This document shows positions 1 to 8,914 of a stretch of 64,000 bases of DNA, one piece after another (within the stretch, counting starts at the first letter, position 1; each line of letters begins with the position of its first letter). A program made the position numbers and the translations under genes. The notes beneath the pieces were generated by a model. The model did not search any database, was not told where the DNA came from, and saw nothing but the letters and a program-made list of their open reading frames with translations. Source of the DNA: an uncultured Ignavibacteria bacterium. GTDB lineage: Bacteria > Bacteroidota > Ignavibacteria > Tepidaquicellales > OLB5. The stretch lies in contig CALMYL010000013.1 of the NCBI GenBank assembly GCA_937873695.1, forward strand, positions 89,049 to 153,048, in the 5' to 3' direction.

Positions 1-411
1 CTCAACAAGTATTAACACTGATACAACTATAAGCACTGTCAGCCATTTGGGCTGTGTGATAAGAATGGGTCCTATTGAATAGGTAATTAAAGCAACAAGT
101 ATTGATGTTAGTCCCCATGAGTTTGAGCGCTGTATCTTCAGGAAATAAAATATTCCCAGCAGCACAAGCATCACAGCAAAGCCTGCTATAAAAAGGTACA
201 GGTTCTGCGGTGAGATAACATAGAGCAAGAATCCCATTATACCAATAAAAGCAAAGGTCCTATCTGTACCGAAAGAGGGCGCGTCGGTTTCATCCTTATC
301 GGCTTTTTCATCATCGCGCCTTTTGCGCTGCTCAAATCCTATTAACAGTGATAAAAAAAGAGTTATCAGGAAATCGATGAAGAGCTCAGGTATTTGGTTT
401 ATGATATCCAT
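1..411 (-). CDS. MgtC/DUF4010-like membrane protein (partial)
   Basis: The frame opens at the ATG at 411 and runs off the left edge after 137 codons, so only the N-terminal part is present. The protein shows LLIGFEQR near residues 22-29 and GTDRTFAFIG near 48-57, which resemble the two conserved N-terminal motifs of MgtC/SapB-like proteins (LLIGxER and GxRTFAxIG). Four hydrophobic segments follow one another with short loops, and a charged, Asp/Lys-rich stretch lies between the two motifs. It is divergent from adenine deaminase. The cellular role of this family is not well settled; magnesium homeostasis is the best known link. The family call is by eye. Confidence 0.7.
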   Translation of the reverse strand, partial: MDIINQIPELFIDFLITLFLSLLIGFEQRKRRDDEKADKDETDAPSFGTDRTFAFIGIMGFLLYVISPQNLYLFIAGFAVMLVLLGIFYFLKIQRSNSWGLTSILVALITYSIGPILITQPKWLTVLIVVSVLILVE

Positions 412-593
412 TTATTTAAAATTAATCTATATACTTTGTGTTTTCAAGGATATTACAAGCCGGATATTAATAGAGTTTTGTATTTTAAATTTTTCTCTTT
501 TAACCCTTAACTAATCTCACTAAATTTGTAATTAATCATAATATATAGACCAGTCGGGTTTCAATAACCTTGCAGGTCTGCAATTATAAAATT

Positions 594-2249
594 ATGGAAC
601 TCTCTGGCAATATCGTAGATGTCTTAAACAGGAAAATTTTTCCGGGAAAGGTCACTTTCGAAAATGGAGTAATTACTAAAATTGACCGAACAGGTGAAGA
701 TATAGATCCTTCACTTGCGCTCAGTATGACGGAACCATTCATAATGCCCGGATTTATTGACGCGCATGTGCATGTTGAAAGCTCAATGCTCATTCCATCG
801 GAATTTGCACGGCTTGCCGTGCTGCATGGTACAGTTGCCACGGTCTCGGATCCCCATGAAATTGGTAATGTACTCGGACTCGATGGCGTTAGGTACATGA
901 TAAATAACGGCAAAAAAGTGCCGTTCAAATTCTATTTCGGCGCGCCTTCCTGCGTACCTGCTACTACATTCGAAACTGCCGGTGCTGTTATAACTGCCGA
1001 TGATATCAAGAAGCTCTTCGAAGAAGACGGCCTGAAATATCTCAGCGAAATGATGAACTATCCCGGCGTGCTGCACCGCGACCCGCTTGTGATGGATAAA
1101 ATAAATATTGCCCATAATTTAGGCAGACCCGTTGACGGGCATGCGCCCGGATTAAAAGGCGATGACGCAAAGAAATATATTGATGCAGGTATTTCAACCG
1201 ATCATGAGTGCTTTACGCTTGATGAAGCATTAAGTAAAATAGGGTTTGGAATGAAAATACTCATTCGTGAAGGCTCAGCAGCAAAGAATTACGAAGCATT
1301 GCATCCGCTGCTTAAAAGCCACCGCCAAATGGTTATGTTCTGCAGTGATGATAAACATCCCAACGATCTTGTAGTGAGTCAAATAGATGAGCATGTACGC
1401 CGCTCAGTTAAACTTGGATATGATCTGTTTAATGTATTGACTGCCGCATGTGTAAATCCCGTAATGCACTATAAGCTTGAAGTTGGTTTGCTTCAGCAGG
1501 GTAATGCCGCTGACATGATAGTAGTAAATAATTTAAGTGATTTTAAGGTTCAGCAAACATATATCAATGGTAAGCTGGTTGCTGAGTCAGGTAAATCGTT
1601 AATTGAACGGGTACCGGCGGAAATAGTGAATAATTTTAATACTCAAAGGAAAGACCCCAAAGATTTTACCGTTGAGGCAGATACCGACGGCGCGCCGGTT
1701 ATCAGGGTTATAAAAGCGCTTGAAGGTCAGTTAATTACCGAAGAATTACATGAACCCGCAAAGCTCTACGACGCCAATCTTATTTCAAACACAGATAATG
1801 ATGTGCTGAAAATGGCGGTTGTTTGCCGTTACAATAATGAAAAACCCGCTATCGGCTTTATCAGGAATTTCGGGTTAAAACACGGAGCCATTGCATCCTG
1901 CGTGGGACATGATTCACATAACATCATTGCCATAGGTGTAACTGATGAGGATATCTGCAATGCCGTAAACGGCATAATTGATTACAAGGGTGGGATATCC
2001 GCCGCATTTGATAATAATGTTGAAGTACTGCCGCTGCCAGTGGCGGGCATAATGACAAATGAAGATGGTTACACTGTTGCGGAAAAATACACAAAACTTG
2101 ATGCAATGGCAAAGGAGCTTGGTACGACTCTCCACGCGCCGTTTATGACATTATCATTTATGGCGCTGCTTGTAATTCCCCAGCTGAAGCTGAGCGATAA
2201 GGGACTTTTTGACGGCAGGAAATTTGAATTCGTTGATCTGTTTGTATGA
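594..2249 (+). CDS. ade: Adenine deaminase
   Basis: Hydrolyses adenine to hypoxanthine and ammonia (EC 3.5.4.2) in purine salvage, in the cytoplasm. The metal-binding motif GFIDAHVHVESS follows the N-terminal strand domain, then DPHEIGNVLG, GHAPG and CSDDKHP, all hallmarks of the AdeC amidohydrolase family. The C-terminal half carries the AdeC-specific domain with SCVGHDSHNI. A TTG at 570 would add eight residues; the ATG at 594 puts the conserved SGNIVDV directly at the start and is preferred, although neither start has a clear ribosome binding site. Length (about 550 aa) fits the family. It stands alone, followed by a palindrome-rich gap. Confidence 0.94.
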   Translation: MELSGNIVDVLNRKIFPGKVTFENGVITKIDRTGEDIDPSLALSMTEPFIMPGFIDAHVHVESSMLIPSEFARLAVLHGTVATVSDPHEIGNVLGLDGVRYMINNGKKVPFKFYFGAPSCVPATTFETAGAVITADDIKKLFEEDGLKYLSEMMNYPGVLHRDPLVMDKINIAHNLGRPVDGHAPGLKGDDAKKYIDAGISTDHECFTLDEALSKIGFGMKILIREGSAAKNYEALHPLLKSHRQMVMFCSDDKHPNDLVVSQIDEHVRRSVKLGYDLFNVLTAACVNPVMHYKLEVGLLQQGNAADMIVVNNLSDFKVQQTYINGKLVAESGKSLIERVPAEIVNNFNTQRKDPKDFTVEADTDGAPVIRVIKALEGQLITEELHEPAKLYDANLISNTDNDVLKMAVVCRYNNEKPAIGFIRNFGLKHGAIASCVGHDSHNIIAIGVTDEDICNAVNGIIDYKGGISAAFDNNVEVLPLPVAGIMTNEDGYTVAEKYTKLDAMAKELGTTLHAPFMTLSFMALLVIPQLKLSDKGLFDGRKFEFVDLFV

Positions 2250-2731
2250 TCGCTTTTTAGCAGCACAGACATTTGTATGACCTTTAGGCCTGTCTGTGCT
2301 ACATTAAATCTTTTCATGTTCTCGCAAAGGCGCAAAGGATTAACGTTTTCGAACGTAGATATTCATGATATATTTTTCCATCTCATAATTTTTTCATAAG
2401 ATTGCCGCGTCGAATTTTCCTATGGAAAATTCTCCTCGCAAAGGTAATATAGTTATTGATTAGCCACGCTCTTTAGAGCGGGGAAAAGAAGCAAAAAAAT
2501 AAGGGGACTTCAGTCCCCGATAAATATTTTTATGATTATAGCCACGACCTTTAGGTCGTGGAAAGATTTTGAAAAAAATACGGCTTTAGCCACTGATAAA
2601 AATTTAAGTTAAGGGCTAAAGCCTGGTTTTTGGTTAATTCCAACCACGACCTAAAGGTCGTGGCAATTAAAAATTTCCCGTTGTTGGTCTTGCCTGACTT
2701 GTTTCTAAGTTGACCAACAACCGCATGAATT
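2250..2731. repeat. Intergenic palindrome cluster
   Basis: This 480-base gap holds no convincing gene. It is packed with short inverted repeats: 2464-2483 (arms CCACGCTCT/AGAGCGGGG, one mismatch), 2503-2518 (GGGGACT/AGTCCCC), 2542-2561 (CCACGACCT/AGGTCGTGG, perfect), 2582-2591 and 2614-2623 (GGCT/AGCC, also complementary to each other), 2644-2663 (the 2542 palindrome in the opposite orientation, centre AA instead of TT), and 2680-2689/2712-2721 (GTTGTTGGTC/GACCAACAAC). Related palindromes recur at 21764, 31970 and 36345. None has a T-tract that would make it a standard terminator. Confidence 0.85.
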
Positions 2732-3256
2732 TTGCATACATTCACTTTAAATAACACAAAATATACCATCAGACTCTTTGATGAGTCGCGCGATTCAGTT
2801 GAAGAACTGACTGACTTGCTTCACCGGGCTTATAAGCGTTTAGCTGATATGGGGCTGAATTTTATTGCAACGTTTCAGAGTGTTGAGTACACACGCAATT
2901 ATCTCAAAAAAGGTGAGTGCTACATTCTGGAATCAGAAGGCAAACTTATGGGCACAGTATTTTATTATACCTCTATGTGGGATGATGCCCCGGAAATTTA
3001 TAAGGATCCTGATTCCGTTTTGATTGGCAAGTTTGCCGTTGAGCCTGAATTGCAGAAGCTCGGGCTTGGTTCAATGTTAATGGATTTTGTTGAATCACTT
3101 GCCAGTGAAAGAAAGAAAAAACGGGTTGTGCTTGATACATCAGAAAAAGCTCTTCATCTGATTGATTACTATAATAAGCGCGGATATGAATATAGACATC
3201 ACTGGCAATGGCCGGATGTAAATTATAAAAGCGTTGTATTAAGCAAAGAATTATGA
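2732..3256 (+). CDS. GNAT family N-acetyltransferase
   Basis: A 174-residue single-domain GNAT protein that would transfer an acetyl group from acetyl-CoA to an unknown amine. The acetyl-CoA loop is seen as FAVEPELQKLGLGSMLMDF (Q-x-x-G-x-G type), followed by a late IDYYNKRGYEYRH segment typical of motif B. The frame is closed by a TGA at 2726, so the start must be the TTG at 2732 (or an ATT at 2729); the ATG at 2725 is in another frame. It lies 49 bases upstream of a PaiB homologue, recalling the Bacillus paiA-paiB pair, but its sequence is not obviously PaiA-like, so that link is contextual only. Confidence 0.8.
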   Translation: MHTFTLNNTKYTIRLFDESRDSVEELTDLLHRAYKRLADMGLNFIATFQSVEYTRNYLKKGECYILESEGKLMGTVFYYTSMWDDAPEIYKDPDSVLIGKFAVEPELQKLGLGSMLMDFVESLASERKKKRVVLDTSEKALHLIDYYNKRGYEYRHHWQWPDVNYKSVVLSKEL

Positions 3257-3264
3257 ATATGCAG

Positions 3265-3283
3265 AGACGCATTACATGCGTCT
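3265..3283. repeat. Palindrome AGACGCAT-TAC-ATGCGTCT
   Basis: Perfect 8-bp arms around a 3-base centre lie between the GNAT gene and the PaiB homologue. An upstream ATG of the PaiB frame (3276) falls inside it, which argues that the real translation start is the downstream ATG at 3306. Confidence 0.75.
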
Positions 3284-3305
3284 GAAAAAAATACAGGGCA
3301 GCCAA

Positions 3306-3920
3306 ATGTACACACCAAAACATTTCGAAGAAAAGGACCGCGCGAAGCTGGTTGAATTCATGAAAGAATATAACTTTGCAGCTATTGTCAATTCACAAAA
3401 AAAAAGATACTGGGCAACTCACCTGCCGTTCCTGGTTGAAGAATCCGGCGGAGAAATAATTTTAAAAGCGCATATGGCAAAAGCTAATCCTCAACGGGCA
3501 AATTTTAAACCGGATGAAGATGTGCTTGTAATTTTCCAGGAACCGCATGCGTATATTTCACCCAAACTATACGAAGATCCTGTAAGTGTACCTACGTGGA
3601 ACTACATCGCAGTTCATGCTTACGGGGTGCCGGAAATTCTGCCGGGCATTGAAGAAAAGATCGTTTTGCTGGAGGAATCATTTAAGGCTTTTGAGTCATC
3701 ATATAAACAGCAGTGGGATGTACTACCTGCTGACTACAAAAGCGAATTGCTGGACGGAATTGCGGTATTTAAAATAAAGATCACAAGTATTGAAGGAAAA
3801 TTCAAATTAAGCCAAAACAGAACTGAGAGTGATAGAAAAAGGATAATTGCAGACCTTTTGCAGAAAGAAGACAGATCACAAAGAAATATTGCGGATTTTA
3901 TGAAAAAAAGGACAAAATAG
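3306..3920 (+). CDS. PaiB-type FMN-binding regulator
   Basis: Member of the PaiB family, flavin-reductase-fold proteins described as negative regulators of sporulation and protease genes in Bacillus. Seen in sequence: MYTPKHFEE at the N-terminus, WATHLPFLVE, KAHMAKANPQ, FQEPHAYISPKLYE and VPTWNYIAVHAYG, the family's main conserved blocks in order. The C-terminal region (KLSQNRTESDRKRI) matches the usual tail. The start at 3306 gives the canonical MYxPKHF beginning; an upstream ATG at 3276 lies within a palindromic repeat. Length 204 aa is normal. The regulatory target here is unknown. Confidence 0.88.
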   Translation: MYTPKHFEEKDRAKLVEFMKEYNFAAIVNSQKKRYWATHLPFLVEESGGEIILKAHMAKANPQRANFKPDEDVLVIFQEPHAYISPKLYEDPVSVPTWNYIAVHAYGVPEILPGIEEKIVLLEESFKAFESSYKQQWDVLPADYKSELLDGIAVFKIKITSIEGKFKLSQNRTESDRKRIIADLLQKEDRSQRNIADFMKKRTK

Positions 3921-4064
3921 CGCACATAAGTTAAATATTTTCATTGTTTTAAATTTTTTCTAACCTAACGTCTTTAAGGTATTCCTACATTGCGGGAATT
4001 AGTTTATTTTGCACTAATTAGAAAGAAAATCAATTTGCATTTAGGAAACTTTGTGGAGTATAAC

Positions 4065-4277
4065 ATGGCTAAGATGAATCAGCCAAAAACAGTTTTAGCT
4101 TCAAGAAACAATTCTATCATTTCTGTTGCGGAATCATTGTTAAATGACGCTGGGATCTTATATTCAATTAGCAAAAATGGTGTAACAGAAATTCAAGTTA
4201 CAGGCGATGAGAATATTCTGAATGCCAGAAAAATATTAATAGATCTTGAAGAACTTGATTTCCACGATAATAAATAG
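4065..4277 (+). CDS. DUF2007-like small protein
   Basis: A 70-residue cytoplasmic protein with VLASRNNSIISVAESLLNDAGI, resembling the N-terminal pattern of DUF2007 (putative signal-transducing, PII-like ferredoxin fold) proteins, in which a short strand is followed by a helix that covers the small sheet. The start at 4065 is supported by GGAG at 4055-4058; a longer frame from 3990 lacks this. It ends just before a good rho-independent terminator. The function is unknown and the family call is moderate. Confidence 0.65.
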   Translation: MAKMNQPKTVLASRNNSIISVAESLLNDAGILYSISKNGVTEIQVTGDENILNARKILIDLEELDFHDNK

Positions 4278-4327
4278 TTAACTATAAGAATTTATATTTC
4301 AGTTTAATAAATAAGTTTATAATTTAC

Positions 4328-4353
4328 AGCGGAGTTTGACTCCGCTTTTTTTA
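4328..4353 (+). terminator. Rho-independent terminator
   Basis: AGCGGAGT and ACTCCGCT form an 8-bp stem around TTG, followed by a run of seven T. It ends the small DUF2007-like gene. Confidence 0.85.
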
Positions 4354-4397
4354 TGCCCTCCATATGCAAAATTTTATTAACTTGAAACAGTACTTAT

Positions 4398-5399
4398 ATG
4401 AAAAAAATACTCATCTTAGGCGGTACGGGATTTGTGGGCAGGATCCTGACTGAAAACCTCATTAAACTTGATATACTGCCGGTCTTATTTAACCGCGGTA
4501 AGCGCTCACCGGGCATTTTTCCGGAACTGAGGCACATTACCGGCGACAGACTTGTACCCGATGATATAAAACAAATAGCAGGCGAAACATGGGATACGGT
4601 AATTGATTTCAGCTGTATGTACCCGGTGAATCTTGATGAGATCACAGAAATGCTGAAAGGCAAAGTTGGCAGGTATATCTTCATTTCAACAGCAAGTGTA
4701 TACCCTATGAACGATCCGGAATTCTGGAAAGAGCCTGTTAAAGAAGATGCGGGAACTCTGCCTTGTACACCTGAGCAGAAAGTTGATCCAGATGTTGGAG
4801 CTACCTACGGAGAAAAAAAAGCTGAGTGTGAAAGAATCCTGTTAAATAAAGATTGGCTCGATGCAGTGATCTTCCGCCCGGGTTTAATTTACGGCAGGTA
4901 TGATTATACAGACAGGTTCTATTATTGGCTCTACAGGGTGCATAATAACAGCAAAATATTGCTGCCGGATGGCGGTAAGGAAAGTTTCACTGCGACCTTC
5001 AGTGAGGATTTTGCTGAGCTAATACGCGCCGCTATAGATATACCCAAACATAATAAAGTATATAATGCTTCAACTCATACGCCTGTTACTTTAAAACAGT
5101 ATATAAGCGATGCATCAGTTCTGCTCGGGAAGTCACCAGAGCTTGTTAGTGTGAGCCCTGAATTCATTGAAGAAAATAAAATTCAGCCGTGGGCTGACCT
5201 GCCTGCATGGGTTGGAGCGATGAACATGTGCATGGATAATTCCAAAGCGGCCGCAGATTTTCCGGTGTTCTTCCACACATTTAACGAAAGCCTGAAACGC
5301 TGCGCTGATTATTATTCCTCGCTTGGCTGGAAAGCGCCGATAGCGGGATTATCGGTTGAACGTGAATTGGAATTGATCGAAAAGGCTGAGGCGTTATAA
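4398..5399 (+). CDS. NAD-dependent epimerase/dehydratase family protein
   Basis: Extended short-chain dehydrogenase (333 aa). The Rossmann signature GGTGFVG is at residues 8-14 (MKKILILGGTGFVGR), FISTAS marks the catalytic Ser/Thr strand and TYGEKK gives the YxxxK pair. The C-terminal half contains a substrate-binding region typical of sugar-nucleotide or CSP41-like members. The substrate cannot be read from sequence, and no sugar-nucleotide genes are adjacent. It is a single gene between two terminators. Confidence 0.82.
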   Translation: MKKILILGGTGFVGRILTENLIKLDILPVLFNRGKRSPGIFPELRHITGDRLVPDDIKQIAGETWDTVIDFSCMYPVNLDEITEMLKGKVGRYIFISTASVYPMNDPEFWKEPVKEDAGTLPCTPEQKVDPDVGATYGEKKAECERILLNKDWLDAVIFRPGLIYGRYDYTDRFYYWLYRVHNNSKILLPDGGKESFTATFSEDFAELIRAAIDIPKHNKVYNASTHTPVTLKQYISDASVLLGKSPELVSVSPEFIEENKIQPWADLPAWVGAMNMCMDNSKAAADFPVFFHTFNESLKRCADYYSSLGWKAPIAGLSVERELELIEKAEAL

Positions 5400-5413
5400 G
5401 AATTTTTGTCATA

Positions 5414-5527
5414 AGACTATTGAAGTCTAAAACTGGGCTCCGTAGGAGCGTAATGTTTGTAGATTGAGAAGGTAAAAATGCAGAGCTCCGCTCCGAAGGA
5501 GCCCCTGTGGGGTAGGAGCGATATGTG
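5414..5527. repeat. Repeat cluster with TAGGAGCG units
   Basis: The 300-base gap 5400-5699 contains no gene. At 5414-5428 is the palindrome AGACT-ATTGA-AGTCT, whose relatives occur at 30112 and 41382. At 5435-5527 two copies of a GTAGGAGCG(T)A(A/T)ATGT unit lie beside GGCTCC/GGAGCC stems. The rest holds a terminator hairpin and a promoter. Confidence 0.7.
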
Positions 5528-5546
5528 ATTTTCCAAAAATTGTAGA

Positions 5547-5573
5547 AGACTCCCCCAAAGGAGTCTTTTTTAT
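5547..5573 (+). terminator. Terminator-like hairpin
   Basis: AGACTCC and GGAGTCT flank a 6-base loop and are followed by a T-run (TCTTTTTTATT). It lies after the SDR gene and its repeat cluster and before the promoter of the membrane-protein operon. Confidence 0.75.
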
Positions 5574-5626
5574 TACCCCATTTGAGAAAATTTGTGAAAT
5601 TAGTGTTCGTTTTTTTCTTTTAATCC

Positions 5627-5657
5627 TTGACATTTCATTTTTCTTCCATTAACTTTG
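5627..5657 (+). promoter_or_regulatory. Bacteroidetes-type promoter
   Basis: TTG (5627-5629), a 20-base spacer, then TAACTTTG (5650-5657) match the TTTG-N19-21-TAnnTTTG consensus of the Bacteroidetes primary sigma factor. Transcription would begin about 5664 and cover the gene at 5700. Confidence 0.6.
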
Positions 5658-5699
5658 CAGTACAAAGTACTTTTCAGTAGAAATCAAATAGTATAAATC

Positions 5700-6362
5700 A
5701 TGGAGCAGAATACACCCGGAAAGAGTGAAATGGAATCAAACCGGCAGCATTTAAAGAACCTGACTGAAATACGCAGCCTCATGGAGCGTTCATCGAGTTT
5801 TATTTCGCTCAGCGGACTCTCAGGCATAAGTGCAGGAATTATGGGTCTAATTGCCGCATATATACTGCATATAAAACTCTTCAGGTATATGGATTACAGC
5901 AAAAGTCCGATGATATCAGCCCAAATGAGGGAGGAGTTCATTTTGTTCGGCATAACCGTATCTGCTTCTGTGCTTATAATAACTTTCCTTGCGGCAATAT
6001 TCTTCACTGCCCGCAAAGCCAAAAAGAACGGCTATCCTGTTTGGGATGGCTCTGCCAAACGGCTTGTTGTGAACCTCTTCATTCCCCTTGTTACAGGCGG
6101 AGTGTTTTGCCTTATCCTCATTTACCAGTATTTTGATTGGCTCGTGCTTCCTTCAATGCTGGTCTTCTACGGGCTTGCCCTGCTGAATGCAGGCAAATTC
6201 ACTTTGAGTGAAATTAAATGGCTTGGAGTATCTGAAATCGCCCTGGGTCTGGCTTCAATGCTGTACTTAAATGATGCTATTTATTTCTGGGGCGCCGGAT
6301 TTGGTTTGCTCAATATCATTTACGGGCTGGTAATGTACTTTAAATATGAAAAAAATAACTGA
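5700..6362 (+). CDS. Multipass membrane protein, function unknown
   Basis: A 220-residue protein with about 45 soluble N-terminal residues and then six or seven hydrophobic segments (roughly 37-58, 82-105, 125-145, 150-165, 175-190, 195-215). The sequence SGLSGISAGIMGL near residue 40 resembles a Bacteroidota family of small membrane proteins found next to winged-helix regulators, which is the case here: the HTH protein starts 24 bases downstream. It is the first gene of the operon behind the promoter at 5627-5657. It may sense or be controlled by the regulator, but no function is known to me. Confidence 0.75.
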   Translation: MEQNTPGKSEMESNRQHLKNLTEIRSLMERSSSFISLSGLSGISAGIMGLIAAYILHIKLFRYMDYSKSPMISAQMREEFILFGITVSASVLIITFLAAIFFTARKAKKNGYPVWDGSAKRLVVNLFIPLVTGGVFCLILIYQYFDWLVLPSMLVFYGLALLNAGKFTLSEIKWLGVSEIALGLASMLYLNDAIYFWGAGFGLLNIIYGLVMYFKYEKNN

Positions 6363-6386
6363 ATCATACCCGGCTAAGGGAACAAA

Positions 6387-6689
6387 TTGAAGGATATACT
6401 CGTAAATATAAATAAGCTGTTTGAAAGCAAGGTAAGGCTTGGAATAATGTCAATGCTGATGGTCAATGATTCAGTTGATTTCAATTCACTCAAAACCCAC
6501 CTTGATGTTACCGACGGGAATCTTGCAAGCCACATCGCATCACTTGAAAAAGCAAAGTATATAAAGGTCAATAAATCGTTTATAGGGAAGAAACCGAATA
6601 CTACGTATTCAGTTTCAGCAACGGGAAGGAGATCATTTAACGAACATTTAGACGCATTGGAAAGGTTAATAAACAGCAGTGTTAAATAA
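6387..6689 (+). CDS. Winged-helix transcriptional regulator (HTH_34)
   Basis: A 100-residue DNA-binding protein. Helices and wing are recognisable: LFESKVRLGIMSML, VDFNSLKTHLDVTDGNLASHIASLEKAKYI (recognition helix), KPNTTYSVSATGRRSF (wing). This matches HTH_34, a MarR/ArsR-like winged-helix group. It starts at TTG (6387) with AAGGGA just upstream. Its place between membrane-protein genes suggests it controls this operon; that is inference. Confidence 0.85.
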   Translation: MKDILVNINKLFESKVRLGIMSMLMVNDSVDFNSLKTHLDVTDGNLASHIASLEKAKYIKVNKSFIGKKPNTTYSVSATGRRSFNEHLDALERLINSSVK

Positions 6690-6746
6690 GCAGGACTGCT
6701 GAAAATCACATTATGAAAACCATCATCACACCCGGAGGACTATCAA

Positions 6747-8501
6747 ATGCATAAGCCAAGATTTCTTATCACTATTGCACTTCTTGTCATCTACAATTTT
6801 TTCTTCTGGTCAGAAAAACTTGGCGCGAACCTTTTTATTTTCTTTACTCTTGGAATAATTGCGATGCTTTTTATGAATGAAGAGAACATGAAGAACAAAA
6901 ACGTTATCGTTTCAATGCTTGCGGCTTTATATTCCTCGGCTATGGTTGTGTTTGTGAATTCAGGCTACGCAAAATTCGCAGCGTTTGTTTGTTTTATGAT
7001 CTTTACAGGCTATATTCACCAGCCGCAGTTACAGACCGTATATAACGCAGTTCTCACAACATTTTCAAGTTTCGTAATTTTTCCTTACAACATATATATT
7101 GAGCTTAAATACTTCGCCTCAAAATTCAGGGCTTTTAAGCTGGTGCTTAGGTTTGCCAAGCTGGCATTCATTCCCGTGATATTCTTTGTGATATTCTACG
7201 CCATTTATGCTTATTCAAACCCGGTTTTCAATTCATACTCAGTTACGTTTTGGGATTCAATAGGCAAATATCTTTACGATATATTCATAAATTACCCGAT
7301 ATTAAGATTCTTCTATATCCTGCTTGGACTCATGCTGATCACAGCATTCATATATAACAACAAGATAAAAATATTTACAGAACTCGATAACTCATTCCAT
7401 GAAACATTACAGCGTGATAAAGTTTACAAGGTCCATTCACGCACCAGACCTGTACCAAAATCACATTTAATGTACACAATGTTTTCATACCGCTTTAAGC
7501 CTAACTCGCTTAAGCTTGAAACCAAAATGGGAATTGTACTTCTGGTTATGATGAATGGCTTACTGGTATTGCTGAATATAATAGATGTTCAGGTAACCTG
7601 GCTTGGGTTTGACGCGTCAAATATCGAGAATCTCGCATACTATGTGCATGAAGGCACATATTACCTCATATTCAGCATATTGCTTTCGATGGCAATTCTG
7701 CTGGTAATTTTCCGCGGTTCGCAAAACTACCTTGCCTCAAACAAAACACTTAAGCTTTTAGCCTATACTTGGATAGTGCAGAACGCATTTATGGCTGTAT
7801 CGGTATCGCTAAGGAATATTTATTACATCGAGCATTACTTTGCGCTTTCCTACAAACGCATTGGTGTGATGATATTCATCATTCTTACACTCACAGGACT
7901 TGTAACAATGATGCTGAAGATCCATCAGAAAAGAACAACTTTCTGGCTCTTTAAAATAAACAGTATGGCTGCAATCGTAATGCTGCTTATAATGAGCTCC
8001 TTCAGCTGGGATACCGTGATAGCTGAGTTTAATCTTAAGAACCCGGAAAAAGAAAAGATTGATATCGAATACCTGCTGCGTTTGAATGATGACGCTTTGC
8101 CGATCCTCGATAAACACAGGAATGTTCTTGACAGGGAATATCTGAAATATAGCTTTATTTTCAGTGATTTTGATAACGGGCTGGATGTTTATAAAAACCG
8201 TGTTGCTGATTTTGAAATAGATCAGGAAAGTTATTCCTGGCTCTCGTGGAATCTGCCGGATGATAGAACATTGCAGTATTACAAAGAACACGGGAAAGAT
8301 ATATACCTCATCAAAAACAAAAATATCGACAGCCTGAAAAATAAGATAAAAGAGAAGAACACACAAATTGAAATGGTACCCCGCAGAGAAAATGAGAATG
8401 AGATAAATGCACGCGAAGTACGTGAAAACGAACCGAAGATTGAGGAAATCCCTAAGCTAAATGCCGGACCTGAAAAGGAATCTAAACCTGAACAAAAATG
8501 A
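6747..8501 (+). CDS. DUF4153/DUF4173-type polytopic membrane protein
   Basis: A 584-residue protein with about a dozen hydrophobic segments up to residue 430 and a soluble C-terminal domain rich in charged residues, ending in a Glu/Lys/Pro tail. The block NLAYYVHEGTYYLIFSILL, then LAYTWIVQNAFMAVSVSLRN, and SYKRIGVMIFI is the conserved core I recognise from DUF4173/DUF4153 proteins of Bacteroidota. The function of the family is unknown. A GGAG precedes the ATG. Its stop overlaps the next start (ATGA), indicating translational coupling. Confidence 0.82.
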   Translation: MHKPRFLITIALLVIYNFFFWSEKLGANLFIFFTLGIIAMLFMNEENMKNKNVIVSMLAALYSSAMVVFVNSGYAKFAAFVCFMIFTGYIHQPQLQTVYNAVLTTFSSFVIFPYNIYIELKYFASKFRAFKLVLRFAKLAFIPVIFFVIFYAIYAYSNPVFNSYSVTFWDSIGKYLYDIFINYPILRFFYILLGLMLITAFIYNNKIKIFTELDNSFHETLQRDKVYKVHSRTRPVPKSHLMYTMFSYRFKPNSLKLETKMGIVLLVMMNGLLVLLNIIDVQVTWLGFDASNIENLAYYVHEGTYYLIFSILLSMAILLVIFRGSQNYLASNKTLKLLAYTWIVQNAFMAVSVSLRNIYYIEHYFALSYKRIGVMIFIILTLTGLVTMMLKIHQKRTTFWLFKINSMAAIVMLLIMSSFSWDTVIAEFNLKNPEKEKIDIEYLLRLNDDALPILDKHRNVLDREYLKYSFIFSDFDNGLDVYKNRVADFEIDQESYSWLSWNLPDDRTLQYYKEHGKDIYLIKNKNIDSLKNKIKEKNTQIEMVPRRENENEINAREVRENEPKIEEIPKLNAGPEKESKPEQK

Positions 8502-8878
8502 GTGATATAGAAAAATATTTTGATAGATATGTGTTTGCGGGATTGGCTCTTATTTTACCTTCAACTATAATATTAATATCAATTTTACTCAGGGCGGTTG
8601 ATTCTGATTTGCTATACCGGGCATTGTATGATATCAAGAGATCAGTGAATCCTTATATATTTATGAATATAGCTTCGCTTCTATCACTTTTAATATGCTT
8701 TGGTGATATTTTAAGATGTAATGCAAAGAAGCCCTCGGGCAGGCATGAAGAAATATTTTTTTACAGGAAGAGTTTTCTGAACCTTTCGGTCATATTTATG
8801 AATGTGTGTTACATTTCGTTCATTTACCTTTATCATGATCTTGAAAAGCTTGGCAATATTCCCGTTGGCAGAAATTAG
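8498..8878 (+). CDS. Small membrane protein, unknown
   Basis: 126 residues with three predicted hydrophobic segments (about 12-32, 52-70 and 92-112). The start codon overlaps the stop of the DUF4153-type gene by four bases, so the two are probably translated together. I do not recognise a family. The base composition is more AT-rich than the preceding gene. Confidence 0.65.
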   Translation: MSDIEKYFDRYVFAGLALILPSTIILISILLRAVDSDLLYRALYDIKRSVNPYIFMNIASLLSLLICFGDILRCNAKKPSGRHEEIFFYRKSFLNLSVIFMNVCYISFIYLYHDLEKLGNIPVGRN

Positions 8879-8914
8879 ATTTACAAATTGCATAACAAGT
8901 AAAACACCAATACC

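Noticed and set aside
323..514. 63-codon plus-strand frame.
   Set aside because: It is antisense to the MgtC-like gene for much of its length and shows no recognisable features.
2464..2663. CRISPR array in the palindrome-rich gap.
   Set aside because: Units differ in sequence and spacing, with no constant repeat and no spacers of regular length.
5427..5633. 68-codon minus-strand frame in the repeat cluster.
   Set aside because: It is built from palindromic repeat sequence and includes a terminator and part of a promoter.
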